Shown piece by piece: positions 42,577-50,679 of a DNA stretch of 58,269 bases. Numbering within the stretch: the first letter of the stretch is position 1; each line of letters begins with the position of its first letter. The DNA is from Polynucleobacter sp. (GTDB taxonomy: Bacteria > Pseudomonadota > Gammaproteobacteria > Burkholderiales > Burkholderiaceae_D). A program made the position numbers and the translations under genes. Where the stretch lies: assembly GCA_021737945.1 (NCBI GenBank), contig JAIPCX010000019.1, forward strand, positions 1-58,269, read 5' to 3'. Below the pieces are notes generated by a model. That model saw only the letters and a program-made list of their open reading frames with translations, made no database searches and was not told the DNA's origin.

Positions 42577-43473
42577 TTACCTGCGACGCAAGCCTAGCAC
42601 CATCACGGTTGACACCACGATTAAAGCACCGACAACTTGTATCGGTGCGATCGCTTGACCGAGTAACAGCCAAGCTAAAACTAAGGCAAATACCGGTTCG
42701 ATATTCATGATGGCTGAATTGCCAACCACGCCTAGTCGTGGCAACAGGCTAAACATTAATGTGAACGCGGTTCCATATAGTGCCGTTAGTCCCCCTAATC
42801 CCCACCATCCTAGTGCGGTGCGTGGCAGGGACCATCCACCACTTACGACAGCAAACGCGGAAGCGAGTAGCACCACCATACTCATGGTCATCGCTGTTCT
42901 TACACGACCATCCAGATCAACTGCTTCATGTTGAGTCAAAATCATAGCGAGCGCAAAGGTCGCTGCCGCTGCAATCGCGAAACCTACGCCCGCCCCAATG
43001 TGCTGCCAGTGTGCCGCTGCACCCAGACCCGATGCGGCACCGAATACATCAAGGGCTAGTGCTAGTCCTAGCAACATTACGGGCATCGCTTTTAAAACGA
43101 AGGGTTCAGCGCGGTGTTTGTACAGGACACGCGCCCAAAATGCGCTACACAAGGGATAGGTATTAAAAGCTAATAACGCTAATGCAATAGGGAGTCGGGC
43201 GACTGCCGAATAGAGACAAAAACTTTGTATAGCCACCAACACGCCAATCACAGGCATCACTTGTTTGTGGCGTGCTGAAAATTGTATGCGTACTTTCTGT
43301 TGAAGTAAAAGTAAAGTGATGATGATGGCGGTTACACCGCTACGAAAAATTACCGCTGTAATCACACTGACAGAATCATTAAATGCGAATCGCGCAGCGA
43401 CGTGATTTCCGCCCATCATGACAGCAATCAGTAATAAGGTCAGAAAAGCAGTGCGGGAAATTCGGGTAGTCAT
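42577..43473 (-). CDS. EamA/DMT family transporter
   Basis: A 298-residue inner-membrane protein with ten predicted helices in two EamA repeats. GGNHVAARFAF in the first helix, LLAFNTYPLCSAFWARVLYKHRAEP in the middle and NIEPVFALVLAWLLLGQAI in the second half are the standard repeat signatures. DMT proteins usually export amino acids, purines or metabolites. It starts 30 bp downstream of a perfect palindrome and ends 52 bp before ppk2, probably a separate transcript. Confidence 0.87.
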   Translation of the reverse strand: MTTRISRTAFLTLLLIAVMMGGNHVAARFAFNDSVSVITAVIFRSGVTAIIITLLLLQQKVRIQFSARHKQVMPVIGVLVAIQSFCLYSAVARLPIALALLAFNTYPLCSAFWARVLYKHRAEPFVLKAMPVMLLGLALALDVFGAASGLGAAAHWQHIGAGVGFAIAAAATFALAMILTQHEAVDLDGRVRTAMTMSMVVLLASAFAVVSGGWSLPRTALGWWGLGGLTALYGTAFTLMFSLLPRLGVVGNSAIMNIEPVFALVLAWLLLGQAIAPIQVVGALIVVSTVMVLGLRRR

Positions 43474-43502
43474 AGTTACGGTAATTATGCAGAGTATTTT
43501 AA

Positions 43503-43551
43503 ATTATGCGCTGCATAATAAGGCGTATGACCTCATTCGTGGTCATGCGCC
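43503..43551. promoter_or_regulatory. Two adjacent inverted repeats upstream of the EamA gene
   Basis: ATTATGC-GCT-GCATAAT (43503-43519) is a perfect palindrome with seven-base arms. Three bases on, GGCGTATGACC (43522-43532) pairs with GGTCATGCGCC (43541-43551) with one mismatch. The first resembles an operator for the EamA gene; the second may be the tail hairpin of the MORN gene. There is a run of seven T residues on the plus side about nine bases later. Confidence 0.4.
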
Positions 43552-43595
43552 GGTGTTGATTTTTTTGAGTGCTTAAGTGAGCTAAATAAAAATGC

Positions 43596-44087
43596 TTAGG
43601 TTCTTCCAGGCATAGCACCAGCTTCTTCGAATTCACCTTTATTCCAATAGCCTTTGAGTAGTTCTCCCTCAGGCGTGAGCATTTGGCCGCGTCCGTGAGG
43701 TTGGCCATCCTCCCATTCGCCTTGATACCAACTGCCGTCAGCATCTTCAAAGCGGCCTTTGCCATGTTGCATACTTTTTTTCCATTCGCCGAAGTAGGTA
43801 CCACTGCCGCGCACCATTCGTCCACGGCCTTCTGCGTAGCCATTTACCATCGGCCCGCTATAAGTCTCAACTTGAACGCCTTGTTGAAACCACGTCAGTG
43901 TTCCTTCGCCAGTAGCCAAGCCATTCTTGCATTCACCACTCCAGGTAATGCTTTCACCATCTTGCGGCGCGATATTAACGACCTTGCATCCACGTTTGTC
44001 AGCAATCCACTGCGTGGTATCAGCAATAGAAAACATAGGAATAGTAAGTAGCAGCAATAAAGTGCAGCGCGAAATAATTTGTTTCAT
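43596..44087 (-). CDS. Secreted MORN-repeat protein (paralogue 1)
   Basis: A 163-residue protein with a signal peptide ending around MFSIADT. The mature part has MORN repeats of the form YxGxWxxGxxHGxG: YSGPMVNGYAEGRGRM, YFGEWKKSMQHGKGRF, WYQGEWEDGQPHGRGQM, plus a final YWNKGEF. MORN repeats form beta-hairpin rods that bind lipids or proteins. ATG 44087 has GGAGAG six bases upstream. It shares about half its residues, the same length and the same QWIADKRGCKV opening with the MORN protein at 46201. I cannot give it a function; secretion to periplasm or outside is indicated. Confidence 0.8.
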   Translation of the reverse strand: MKQIISRCTLLLLLTIPMFSIADTTQWIADKRGCKVVNIAPQDGESITWSGECKNGLATGEGTLTWFQQGVQVETYSGPMVNGYAEGRGRMVRGSGTYFGEWKKSMQHGKGRFEDADGSWYQGEWEDGQPHGRGQMLTPEGELLKGYWNKGEFEEAGAMPGRT

Positions 44088-44312
44088 CAGACTCTCCAAA
44101 CGTTCAGAGTAAAAAAGCATAGTTCATCATGCTGTTTTGGTAACGCAGTTGATAGTAGTTTTTACGAAAGCTCTTTTAATTACAGTATCATCAATGGCGA
44201 AATCTGGCTAACGGCTGCTAATTTTGGCAATCGTTATTGCAAGGTGTTGGTGCATCGCAAAATAAGTCGTTTATATTTGCGCCGACAAAATAATAATAAA
44301 CAGGAGACCCCC

Positions 44313-44774
44313 ATGTTGACTCTACGCTCTACCATCCTCTGCTTGGCTATGCTTGCTTTCGCTGGCACTCACGGTGCCATCGCTGCAACATGCGATGCGA
44401 TAAATTCTGACGAAGTGATCAAGCAAGAAGACGCGCGCTATGCGGCGCAAATGACGAATGATTTTGCTGCTATGGAAAAATTGATTGCTGACGATCTTGT
44501 TTATATTCATAGCAGTTCCGTAGTCGATAACAAGCAGTCGTATATCGAATCTATGCGCAGCGGTATGGTGAAATACAAAGTGATGCGTCGCTCGGATGTT
44601 AAGGTCAGAACATTCGGCTGTATTGCCACCATCACGGGCTTGGGTAATTTTGATGTTCAGCTAAATGACAAAGATCTTAGTATTGAACTGCGCTTTCATA
44701 GCATCTGGGCGAAACGCGATGGAAAATTGCAATTCGTGTCTTGGCAGGCGACTCGCACACCACCAAAACAATAA
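44313..44774 (+). CDS. Secreted DUF4440/NTF2-like protein
   Basis: A 153-residue protein with a signal peptide ending THGAIAA. The mature domain has the SnoaL/DUF4440 layout: EVIKQEDARYAAQMTNDFAAMEKLIADDLVYIHSSS-type start (the variable helix, then the YIHSSS strand), SYIESMRSGMVKY, and a C-terminal FRSIWAKRDG-like strand (RFHSIWAKRDGKLQF). AGGAG lies six bases before ATG 44313. Members of this family bind small ligands or are calcium/calmodulin-domain relatives. It precedes the haloacid dehalogenase gene by 26 bp and may be in the same transcript. Confidence 0.78.
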   Translation: MLTLRSTILCLAMLAFAGTHGAIAATCDAINSDEVIKQEDARYAAQMTNDFAAMEKLIADDLVYIHSSSVVDNKQSYIESMRSGMVKYKVMRRSDVKVRTFGCIATITGLGNFDVQLNDKDLSIELRFHSIWAKRDGKLQFVSWQATRTPPKQ

Positions 44775-44800
44775 TCACAATAGCGACATAGGTGACACCG

Positions 44801-45493
44801 ATGACTACTCCCAAAGTATTAGCCTTTGATGTATTCGGCACCGTGGTTGATTGGCATGGTTCGATTAGTCGCGAAGCGACAGCGCTGATTCCGGGTGTCG
44901 ATGGCGATAAATTTGCGAGCGCTTGGCGCGCTGGCTACAAGCCTGCGATGGATGAAGTTCGTACCGGTAAACTGGGCTGGACCAAGATTGATGATCTACA
45001 TAGATTGATTCTGGATCGCATACTGAAAGACTTCGCTATCGATCTCAGTGAAGAAAAGCGTAGACAGTTAAATCTTGCTTGGCATCGGTTAAGTCCATGG
45101 TCCGACACCGTTCCCGGTATGTCGCGACTGAAGTCGCGCTTTATGCTAACCACGCTATCGAATGGTAATTTGGGTTTGCTGGCGAATATGGCAAAAAATG
45201 CTGGACTACCCTGGGATTTGATTTTATCGGCTGAGGTATTTCGTCATTACAAACCGGATCCCGAAACCTATCTCGGTGTGGGAGAGATTTTTGACTTGCC
45301 GCCCTCCGAGGTCATGCTCGTGGCCGCGCATGAAGATGATCTTGATGCGGCTAAAGCCTGTGGTTTGCAGACGGCGTTTGTCGAGCGTCCGCTGGAGTAT
45401 GGCGTAGGTAATGCTGCTGCCAAGGGTGATCTAACCCGGTTTACGTATACGTCGACGGACTTGAATGATCTTGCTCGCCAGATGGGTGTGTAG
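44801..45493 (+). CDS. Haloacid dehalogenase type II (HAD superfamily)
   Basis: A 230-residue HAD hydrolase. The nucleophile is D10 in AFDVFGTVVDW, with the Thr of motif II in LTTLSNGN, the Lys of motif III in VFRHYKPDPETY, and the acid pair of motif IV in MLVAAHEDDLDAAK. The SPWSDTVPGM segment and DVFGTVVDW place it in the L-2-haloacid dehalogenase subgroup. I choose ATG 44801, with AGGTGA six bases upstream, over a GTG at 44792. It may dehalogenate 2-haloacids such as chloroacetate, but many members have no confirmed halogenated substrate. Confidence 0.87.
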   Translation: MTTPKVLAFDVFGTVVDWHGSISREATALIPGVDGDKFASAWRAGYKPAMDEVRTGKLGWTKIDDLHRLILDRILKDFAIDLSEEKRRQLNLAWHRLSPWSDTVPGMSRLKSRFMLTTLSNGNLGLLANMAKNAGLPWDLILSAEVFRHYKPDPETYLGVGEIFDLPPSEVMLVAAHEDDLDAAKACGLQTAFVERPLEYGVGNAAAKGDLTRFTYTSTDLNDLARQMGV

Positions 45494-45538
45494 TTGTTTT
45501 TCAGGAGTGCGCTTCGCTATTTTTTAGGAGTCCGCTCA

Positions 45539-45619
45539 ATGGTGATGTGGTTGATGGCTACTACCTCTGCTGCCACTTTAATAGTGATTAGTTTTTTACC
45601 CAAAACATTAGATCCCTAG
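45539..45619 (+). CDS. Possible 26-residue membrane microprotein
   Basis: A short frame with AGGAG eight bases before its ATG, in the 194-bp gap between the dehalogenase and the adhesin-E-like gene. The product begins MVMWLMATT and continues with a hydrophobic AATLIVISFL helix of about 18 residues, then a polar KTLDP end. That is the pattern of a single-pass small membrane protein. It is too short for homology and may be chance; the ribosome site is its strongest support. Confidence 0.35.
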   Translation: MVMWLMATTSAATLIVISFLPKTLDP

Positions 45620-45687
45620 TTGTAACAGCTGATATAGCTGTAGTAGCGAATGCCAAAATATTCCTACAAAAGCCGTGGAGACGTACT

Positions 45688-46083
45688 ATGAAAAAAAGTA
45701 AAAAAACCAAGCGACTGTTGTTTGTTGGATTGATACTCAGCTCATGCGCTGTGTTTGCTGAAGAATGGCAGACCTATTTCGAGAGCGATAAATTTAATTT
45801 TTATTTGCCGCCTAATTCCACTCAGCGAGCCGGTGAGAACATCATTACCCATACCATCCATGATTTCAAAACACCGAGTGATCGGGCTGAACGCTCGCGT
45901 CAAATTACGCGTGAATATGATTGTGTGCATGCCCAATCGAGGGTGCTTAAGTTGGTGACGTATTCCAAGGAAAAAGCTGCAGGTCAGATCATCCGAGACG
46001 AGACAGAGACCGAGGCATGGACAGCGATTCCACCCAATTCAGCCGTGGCGGCATTGGCAAGTATCATTTGCAAAACTAAATAA
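45688..46083 (+). CDS. Secreted adhesin-E-like protein
   Basis: A 131-residue protein with a clear signal peptide ending SCAVFAEEW. The mature domain resembles the surface-adhesin E family: a Trp-Gln start, TIHDFKTPSDRAERSRQIT, EYDCVHAQSRVLKLVTYS, and a Trp-x-x-Ile-Pro-Pro-x-Ser stretch before a final Cys (ICKTK). The two cysteines could form a disulfide. GGAG lies eight bases before the ATG. These proteins are widespread in Betaproteobacteria, and most have no demonstrated role, so adhesion should not be assumed. Confidence 0.65.
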   Translation: MKKSKKTKRLLFVGLILSSCAVFAEEWQTYFESDKFNFYLPPNSTQRAGENIITHTIHDFKTPSDRAERSRQITREYDCVHAQSRVLKLVTYSKEKAAGQIIRDETETEAWTAIPPNSAVAALASIICKTK

Positions 46084-46142
46084 GCGAGCCGTATATTGAT
46101 TTTCAAAAGGTATATGGGAATAATCTAAAGGATGAATTTCGT

Positions 46143-46162
46143 GTCTTAATTATTATTAAGAC
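46143..46162. promoter_or_regulatory. Perfect palindrome upstream of the second MORN gene
   Basis: GTCTTAA (46143-46149) and TTAAGAC (46156-46162) surround six bases, 39 bp before the MORN gene. It fits an operator or an AT-rich transcript-end hairpin of the preceding gene. The arms are short, so the confidence is low. Confidence 0.35.
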
Positions 46163-46200
46163 ATCAAAGCGAATGGGACTATTTTTTCGGAGCGCTAAAC

Positions 46201-46695
46201 ATGCCAACCCTGTCTAAACCTAAATTATTCGTGTGTGCGCTATTGTTATTCTTCGCTAGTGCGCACGCTGATGAAGTCCAGTGGATCAAAGATGCAGAGG
46301 GTTGCAAGGTCGCCAATATCTTCCCGCAAGAAGGTGAGAGCATCAATTGGGCAGGGGCCTGTAAAAAAGGGAAAGCTCATGGCAGAGGCAAACTCATTTG
46401 GTTTTTAGACGGCAAAATTACGGGCGTCTACGAAGGACAGATGGTCGAGGGTTGGGCCGAGGGGCAGGGCAAGTTAACGCGTAAAGATGGTGTCTATACC
46501 GGCGAATGGAAAAACAGTTTGCAAAACGGTAAAGGCCATTATCAACATGATGATGGTAGTTGGTATGAAGGCGCCTGGAAAGATGGTCACCCCCATGGCC
46601 ATGGACAAATGAAGACGCCGGAAGGAAAGCTATTCAGCGGTACTTGGTATCACGGCGAGTATGAAGACGAGCGCACGCCAAATAACCGCAGCTAA
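46201..46695 (+). CDS. Secreted MORN-repeat protein (paralogue 2)
   Basis: A 164-residue protein with a signal peptide ending AHADEV. It opens QWIKDAEGCKVANIFPQEGES like its paralogue at 43596, then carries MORN repeats including YEGQMVEGWAEGQGKL, YTGEWKNSLQNGKGHY and WYEGAWKDGHPHGHGQM. Together the two genes look like a duplication placed about 2.1 kb apart on opposite strands with divergence since. It follows the palindrome above and stands just before the convergent SUMF1-domain gene. Its function is unknown. Confidence 0.8.
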   Translation: MPTLSKPKLFVCALLLFFASAHADEVQWIKDAEGCKVANIFPQEGESINWAGACKKGKAHGRGKLIWFLDGKITGVYEGQMVEGWAEGQGKLTRKDGVYTGEWKNSLQNGKGHYQHDDGSWYEGAWKDGHPHGHGQMKTPEGKLFSGTWYHGEYEDERTPNNRS

Positions 46696-46732
46696 GCAGA
46701 GTGCGCCCTGCGCGCTCTTGATACGAACTTAC

Positions 46733-47509
46733 CTAGGGCGCGTCGCGCACGACTCGAAAGCCTAGTCCACGGCTGCTGTAGCGAATCTCCGACGAGAATT
46801 TCATGCGTGTTGATGATTTGAATGAGCGAGTTTTATTGAACCACGAGCCACCTCTAACAACGCGCACAGAGCAGTCACCCGTCACCCAGGCGGAGCCATC
46901 GGTGGGTGCGCCGCTATAATCTTTATTCCAGCAGTCGTCAGTCCATTCCGCCACATTGCCATACATGTCATACAGGCCGAATTTGTTAGGCAATTTCTGA
47001 CCCGCCGTATGTGTGGTTTCATTCGAGTTTTCTTCAAACCAAGCGTGTTCTGGAAGTCGAGCTACGTCGTTACCAAAATAGTAGTCAGATTCAGTCCCTG
47101 CACGAGCGGCGTATTCCCATTCGGCTTCTGATGCGAGGCGGTAGTTTTTGCCGGTTTTTTCACTTAGCTTGCGCGTAAATTCTTTGGCGAGTTTCCAGGT
47201 AATTTGTTCTACCGGTAAGCGTTCACCTTTGAAACCACCCGGACGATTACCCATGACGGCTTGCCACTCGTCTTGTAAGACTTCGAATTTGCTCATTGCA
47301 AATGCTTTTACCTGGACGGTTCTTTTGGGCCAGTTCGCATCCTCTTCATTGATGGTGTCAGTTCCCATAGCAAAGCTGCCAGCGGGAAGTGCGATCATTT
47401 CGGGGCATTCCGGACAATCTTTAAATGAATCCGCATGAGCACTGTGCATGGATACCATCGATAGCGAGAAGATGATCGATATTCTGCTTATAATTTTTAT
47501 TAAATACAT
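46733..47509 (-). CDS. SUMF1/formylglycine-generating-enzyme domain protein lacking catalytic cysteines
   Basis: A 258-residue secreted protein with a signal peptide ending SAHADSF, then the FGE-sulfatase (SUMF1) fold. DCPECPEMIALPAGSFAMG at the start, RLASEAEWEYAARAG in the middle, and GNVAEWTDDCW and VVRGGSW near the end are landmarks of the fold. In true sulfatase-modifying enzymes the segment after RGGS holds the copper-binding cysteines; here it reads WFNKTRSFKSSTRM with none. Hence it is probably a non-catalytic or differently active member, as are many bacterial SUMF1-domain proteins. It converges with the second MORN gene. Confidence 0.8.
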   Translation of the reverse strand: MYLIKIISRISIIFSLSMVSMHSAHADSFKDCPECPEMIALPAGSFAMGTDTINEEDANWPKRTVQVKAFAMSKFEVLQDEWQAVMGNRPGGFKGERLPVEQITWKLAKEFTRKLSEKTGKNYRLASEAEWEYAARAGTESDYYFGNDVARLPEHAWFEENSNETTHTAGQKLPNKFGLYDMYGNVAEWTDDCWNKDYSGAPTDGSAWVTGDCSVRVVRGGSWFNKTRSFKSSTRMKFSSEIRYSSRGLGFRVVRDAP

Positions 47510-47662
47510 GATGAGGTCTGCGGTAAATTTTTATTTATAGTTAATCCGAGTCTTAGTAGCGTATTTTTAAGCGACACCATCAAATGGTAAGCTACTATTT
47601 CAGAGATTTTCCGAGGTTTAAACTCGTTTAATTTTTTTCTTCAACAACAATCATAAAACAAA

Positions 47663-47983
47663 ATGAATAAAAATATACATAAGCTAGTTCTTCTAATGGC
47701 ATTAGCGGGCTGTAATGTTTGTGCGTTTGCTGCTCCTTATCCATTGGGTAGCATGACCTGCGCTGACATCGGAAAATTTGCTTCAGAGGCTATGTCTTGG
47801 CGCGAGAGCGGCATCAAAAAAGATGAAGCCCTAGCTAAATTAGAGAGTCGATCTTTTAACGATCCAGTCGAGAAAATAAATCTAGAAGGTGTCTTGCGAT
47901 TGGTATATGGCCGTTATGGTGACAGCTGGACCCAAGATAGTGCAGGCAATGTAATGCGTACTGATTGTGAGGCCGGACGGTAA
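47663..47983 (+). CDS. Small secreted protein of unknown function
   Basis: A 106-residue protein with a hydrophobic signal stretch ending NVCAFAAP. The mature part (about 83 residues) has two cysteines: MTCADIGKF near the start and RTDCEAG near the end, which could pair. A helical region (EAMSWRESGIKKDEALAKLE) lies between them. No ribosome site is obvious. It resembles other small secreted proteins in this island but I do not recognise a family. Confidence 0.55.
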   Translation: MNKNIHKLVLLMALAGCNVCAFAAPYPLGSMTCADIGKFASEAMSWRESGIKKDEALAKLESRSFNDPVEKINLEGVLRLVYGRYGDSWTQDSAGNVMRTDCEAGR

Positions 47984-48358
47984 ATCCGCGTGAATTAAAA
48001 GAGCGCTGCGCACACAGTGTCACCAGTATTGCCTTGGCGCTGACGGGCTTTTACATTCAAAAATATCTTTATAGATTGAGTGTGCACAGCAGCATAAATG
48101 ATGCGTCGCAAAATTCTGTGCTGCTATTTTTTTGCGGTGCATCGTAAGTTAGAGCTGCACTATATGTATTTTCTTATTTAATTAATAACCCAAGTCAGAA
48201 ATCAGTAATAGGTTTAAATTATTTCTTGTTATAAATCACATTAGGACGTATCTTAACTTTGCTTGCTTTTGATGGTGAGTAAAGTAATTTGAATGAAGAT
48301 AATCGTTACATTGAGCAGTAATAGCACCTTCACAAAAAACTAAGAGGAGCCTATAAAA
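47984..48358. promoter_or_regulatory. Long untranslated region upstream of the PQQ alcohol dehydrogenase
   Basis: A 375-bp gap, the longest non-coding stretch here. It contains AGCAGCA (48088-48094) pairing with TGCTGCT (48119-48125), followed by A and seven T residues: a weak terminator for the preceding gene, with a large 24-base loop. The rest is AT-rich and should hold the dehydrogenase promoter. AGGAG ten bases before the ATG is its ribosome site. I found no convincing -35/-10 pair. Confidence 0.45.
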
Positions 48359-50098
48359 ATGACAAAGAGACTAGAATTTAAAATCAAAGCACTGGCCACT
48401 AGCCTGATGCTGGTCGGAGCTGCTTCAGCAACTGCTGATGTCACATGGAACAAGCTTTTAAATGCGCAAAACGATCCAAACAACTGGTTGATGTATCACC
48501 AATCATTTGATGGCTACCACCACAGTGGTCTTGATCAAATCAACACAGCTAACGTAAAGAGCCTGAGCGTTTCATGGATTCATACTCCGAACGCGACTAA
48601 GCGCGGAATTCAATCTTTCCCATTGGCAGTTGACGGTATTTTGTATTACACCTCCGCCAGCGGCAAAGTTTGGGCGCTTGATGGTACAAACGGTAAGCCT
48701 ATCTGGAGTTACCAGGCTAAGCTCGATAATGAGCGCGGCGAGGGTACTTTCTACAATCCGTACAACCGTGGTATCGCGGTTGCGTACGGTAAGGTTTACA
48801 TGGGTACAGTTGATGGCCGTATGATCGCCTTGGACATGAAAACAGGTAAGCCTGTTTGGGACAAGATGGTTATGACCGTCGAAAAAGGTAACAAAGGATT
48901 TACCGGTGCTCCGTTGGTTGTGAAAGACAAAGTGATCATCGGCTCTAACGGTGGTGAGTTGTCCGGCTGCTGCGGTCCTATCTTTGCTGTGAATGCAGAG
49001 ACAGGCGATACAGTCTGGCAGTTTGACACTATCGGTGGTGATCAGCGCTCACGTGATTCATGGGGTAACGACACATGGAAAACGGGTGGCGGCGGCGGTT
49101 GGATGACAGGTCAGTATGATCCTAAGACCAATTCGATTTGGTGGGGTACTGCTAATCCAGCACCTGACTATGACTACGCGGGTGCTAACTGGAAAACAGA
49201 GGGATCACGTCCAGGCGACAATCTGTACACATCTTCAGTTATCGTTCTCGATCCAGATACCGGCAAGCTGAAGTCCTACTTCCAGGAAATGCCACATGAC
49301 GCATGGGATTTTGATAGCGCCGTGGGTGAGTTCATGCGTATTTCTAAAGGTGGTAAAGACTATGTTGTTCATCCAAACAAAGGCGGCATGATCTTTGTTT
49401 ACGATGGCGCCAAGATTGGTGGTGGTAACAAGCTAAACGTTGAAAATGCTTACATGATTGGTGAGACATTCAACTACATCAAAGGCGTATCCAACAAGGG
49501 TGAGTTGATTGGTCGTGTAGATTTCACCGAAGGTAAATTCCCTAATATGTGCCCAGCGATTGACGGCGCTATTAGCTGGAACGCAGGTAGCTACAGTCCA
49601 AAAACTGGCCTGATGTACAAGGCTACTCAGGAATGGTGTTTTGATCTGGAAGTAGTTAAAGCCGAGCGTCCTAAAGATTTCTCAGGCCAAAACTATTTCG
49701 GCGCATCATGGACTGCAACTCATCCAAAAGGTAAGCAAGCCTACGGCACGATTCAGGCGCGTGATCCTATCACTGGTAAGAGTGCTTGGCGCGTAGAGTA
49801 CAAATACCCAGTGTTGGCTTCGTTGTTGTCAACCAAAGGTGATCTGTTATTTGTTCCAGGTGCAGATGGTGTATTCCAGGCCTTAGATGCAAAAACAGGT
49901 AAAGAGCTCTGGAGCCACAACAATGGTCTCGGCCACCACGGCGGCGTGATTAGCTACACCGCTAAAGGCAAGCAGTACGTTGCTGTTGTGACTGGTTGGG
50001 GTAGCCACGTGGCCGGTAACTATGGGCCACTGTTCGGCAAACCATTTAGCGAAATGCCGACTGATAATGGTCAGCTGATCGTTTACTCGCTGAAGTAA
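48359..50098 (+). CDS. PQQ-dependent alcohol dehydrogenase with a lanthanide-type active site
   Basis: A 579-residue periplasmic quinoprotein with a signal peptide ending ASATADV. Tryptophan-docking beta-propeller repeats (VWALDGTNGKPIWSY, IALDMKTGKPVW, ALDAKTGKELWSH) form the fold. The cofactor/metal residues are E200 in GGEL, N266 in GTANPAPD, and catalytic D317 in PHDAWDFD. D319, two residues later, is the position occupied by Asp in lanthanide-dependent XoxF/PedH enzymes and by Ala or Ser in calcium enzymes. The vicinal cysteines that normally lie before NRG are replaced by F131-Y132; instead C204-C205 sit beside E200. A terminator and a cytochrome c gene follow. Ethanol, methanol or another alcohol could be the substrate. 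Confidence 0.9.
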   Translation: MTKRLEFKIKALATSLMLVGAASATADVTWNKLLNAQNDPNNWLMYHQSFDGYHHSGLDQINTANVKSLSVSWIHTPNATKRGIQSFPLAVDGILYYTSASGKVWALDGTNGKPIWSYQAKLDNERGEGTFYNPYNRGIAVAYGKVYMGTVDGRMIALDMKTGKPVWDKMVMTVEKGNKGFTGAPLVVKDKVIIGSNGGELSGCCGPIFAVNAETGDTVWQFDTIGGDQRSRDSWGNDTWKTGGGGGWMTGQYDPKTNSIWWGTANPAPDYDYAGANWKTEGSRPGDNLYTSSVIVLDPDTGKLKSYFQEMPHDAWDFDSAVGEFMRISKGGKDYVVHPNKGGMIFVYDGAKIGGGNKLNVENAYMIGETFNYIKGVSNKGELIGRVDFTEGKFPNMCPAIDGAISWNAGSYSPKTGLMYKATQEWCFDLEVVKAERPKDFSGQNYFGASWTATHPKGKQAYGTIQARDPITGKSAWRVEYKYPVLASLLSTKGDLLFVPGADGVFQALDAKTGKELWSHNNGLGHHGGVISYTAKGKQYVAVVTGWGSHVAGNYGPLFGKPFSEMPTDNGQLIVYSLK

Positions 50099-50112
50099 TG
50101 TTGAGTTGAGAG

Positions 50113-50147
50113 AAGCGGCAAGTGAAAACTTGCCGCTTTTCTTTTTT
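50113..50147 (+). terminator. Terminator after the PQQ alcohol dehydrogenase
   Basis: AAGCGGCAAGT and ACTTGCCGCTT pair perfectly over 11 bases around GAAA and are followed by TTCTTTTTT. It lies 14 bp after the stop, so the cytochrome c gene probably has its own promoter or is reached by partial read-through. Confidence 0.9.
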
Positions 50148-50213
50148 GCTTTTAGATTTGATGTTTACGTCTTTTATTTAGGCGTACGGTAGTTTGATTC
50201 TGGAGTAAGTATC

Positions 50214-50540
50214 ATGCAAAGATTCAATGCAAAAAAAGGTTTGATGGGTTTAGCTTTAGTAGCGTTGCTGAGTACGTCGGTGTTTGCTCAAGAAGCGCAG
50301 GATGCGGCTAACCAAGAAGCACGAAAAATTTTTGCCAATAGTTGTAGCTGGTGCCATGGGATGTTTGGCATGAAAGCTGGCAAGGGTGGCCCGAAATTAG
50401 CCGGTACCAGCTTAGATGAGACAGGTGTTTACAACACGATTATCAAAGGTCAGGGTTCGATGCCCAGCTTTAAGAATACCTTGAAAGACGATGAAATTAA
50501 GATGCTCGCAAAGTATATAAAATCGCTGCCCAGCGAATAA
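50214..50540 (+). CDS. Cytochrome c (class I), probable electron acceptor of the dehydrogenase
   Basis: A 108-residue periplasmic monohaem cytochrome. The signal peptide ends SVFAQEA. The haem attachment motif is C44-S-W-C47-H48, and the axial methionine is M83 in GQGSMPSFKN; LKDDEIKMLAKYIKSLP is the C-terminal helix. It lies 115 bp after the PQQ dehydrogenase, the usual place of the XoxG/ExaB-type electron carrier. A terminator between the two means they are not simply co-transcribed. It is shorter than XoxG of methylotrophs. Confidence 0.9.
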   Translation: MQRFNAKKGLMGLALVALLSTSVFAQEAQDAANQEARKIFANSCSWCHGMFGMKAGKGGPKLAGTSLDETGVYNTIIKGQGSMPSFKNTLKDDEIKMLAKYIKSLPSE

Positions 50541-50679
50541 ATAGAGTTAGCGAAGAGTTGATATTTTTGGTGGGTCAGTATTTATTTGTTTGATGACCCA
50601 CCGAACTGCGAGTTTTGCTTTACAAAGAAATTTGCCTACTTCAGTCTAGTAGCTGTCGGCACAGGCAAAAAATTCGGAT

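Noticed and set aside
46733-47509. A genuine sulfatase-activating (formylglycine-generating) enzyme
   Set aside because: The cysteines needed for copper binding are missing and no sulfatase gene is in the window.
48088-48133. A strong terminator before the PQQ dehydrogenase
   Set aside because: The stem is only seven pairs with a 24-base loop, so I list it only as part of the untranslated region.
48098-48181. A 27-codon frame in the untranslated region before the PQQ dehydrogenase
   Set aside because: It has no ribosome site and overlaps the weak hairpin; composition is not protein-like.
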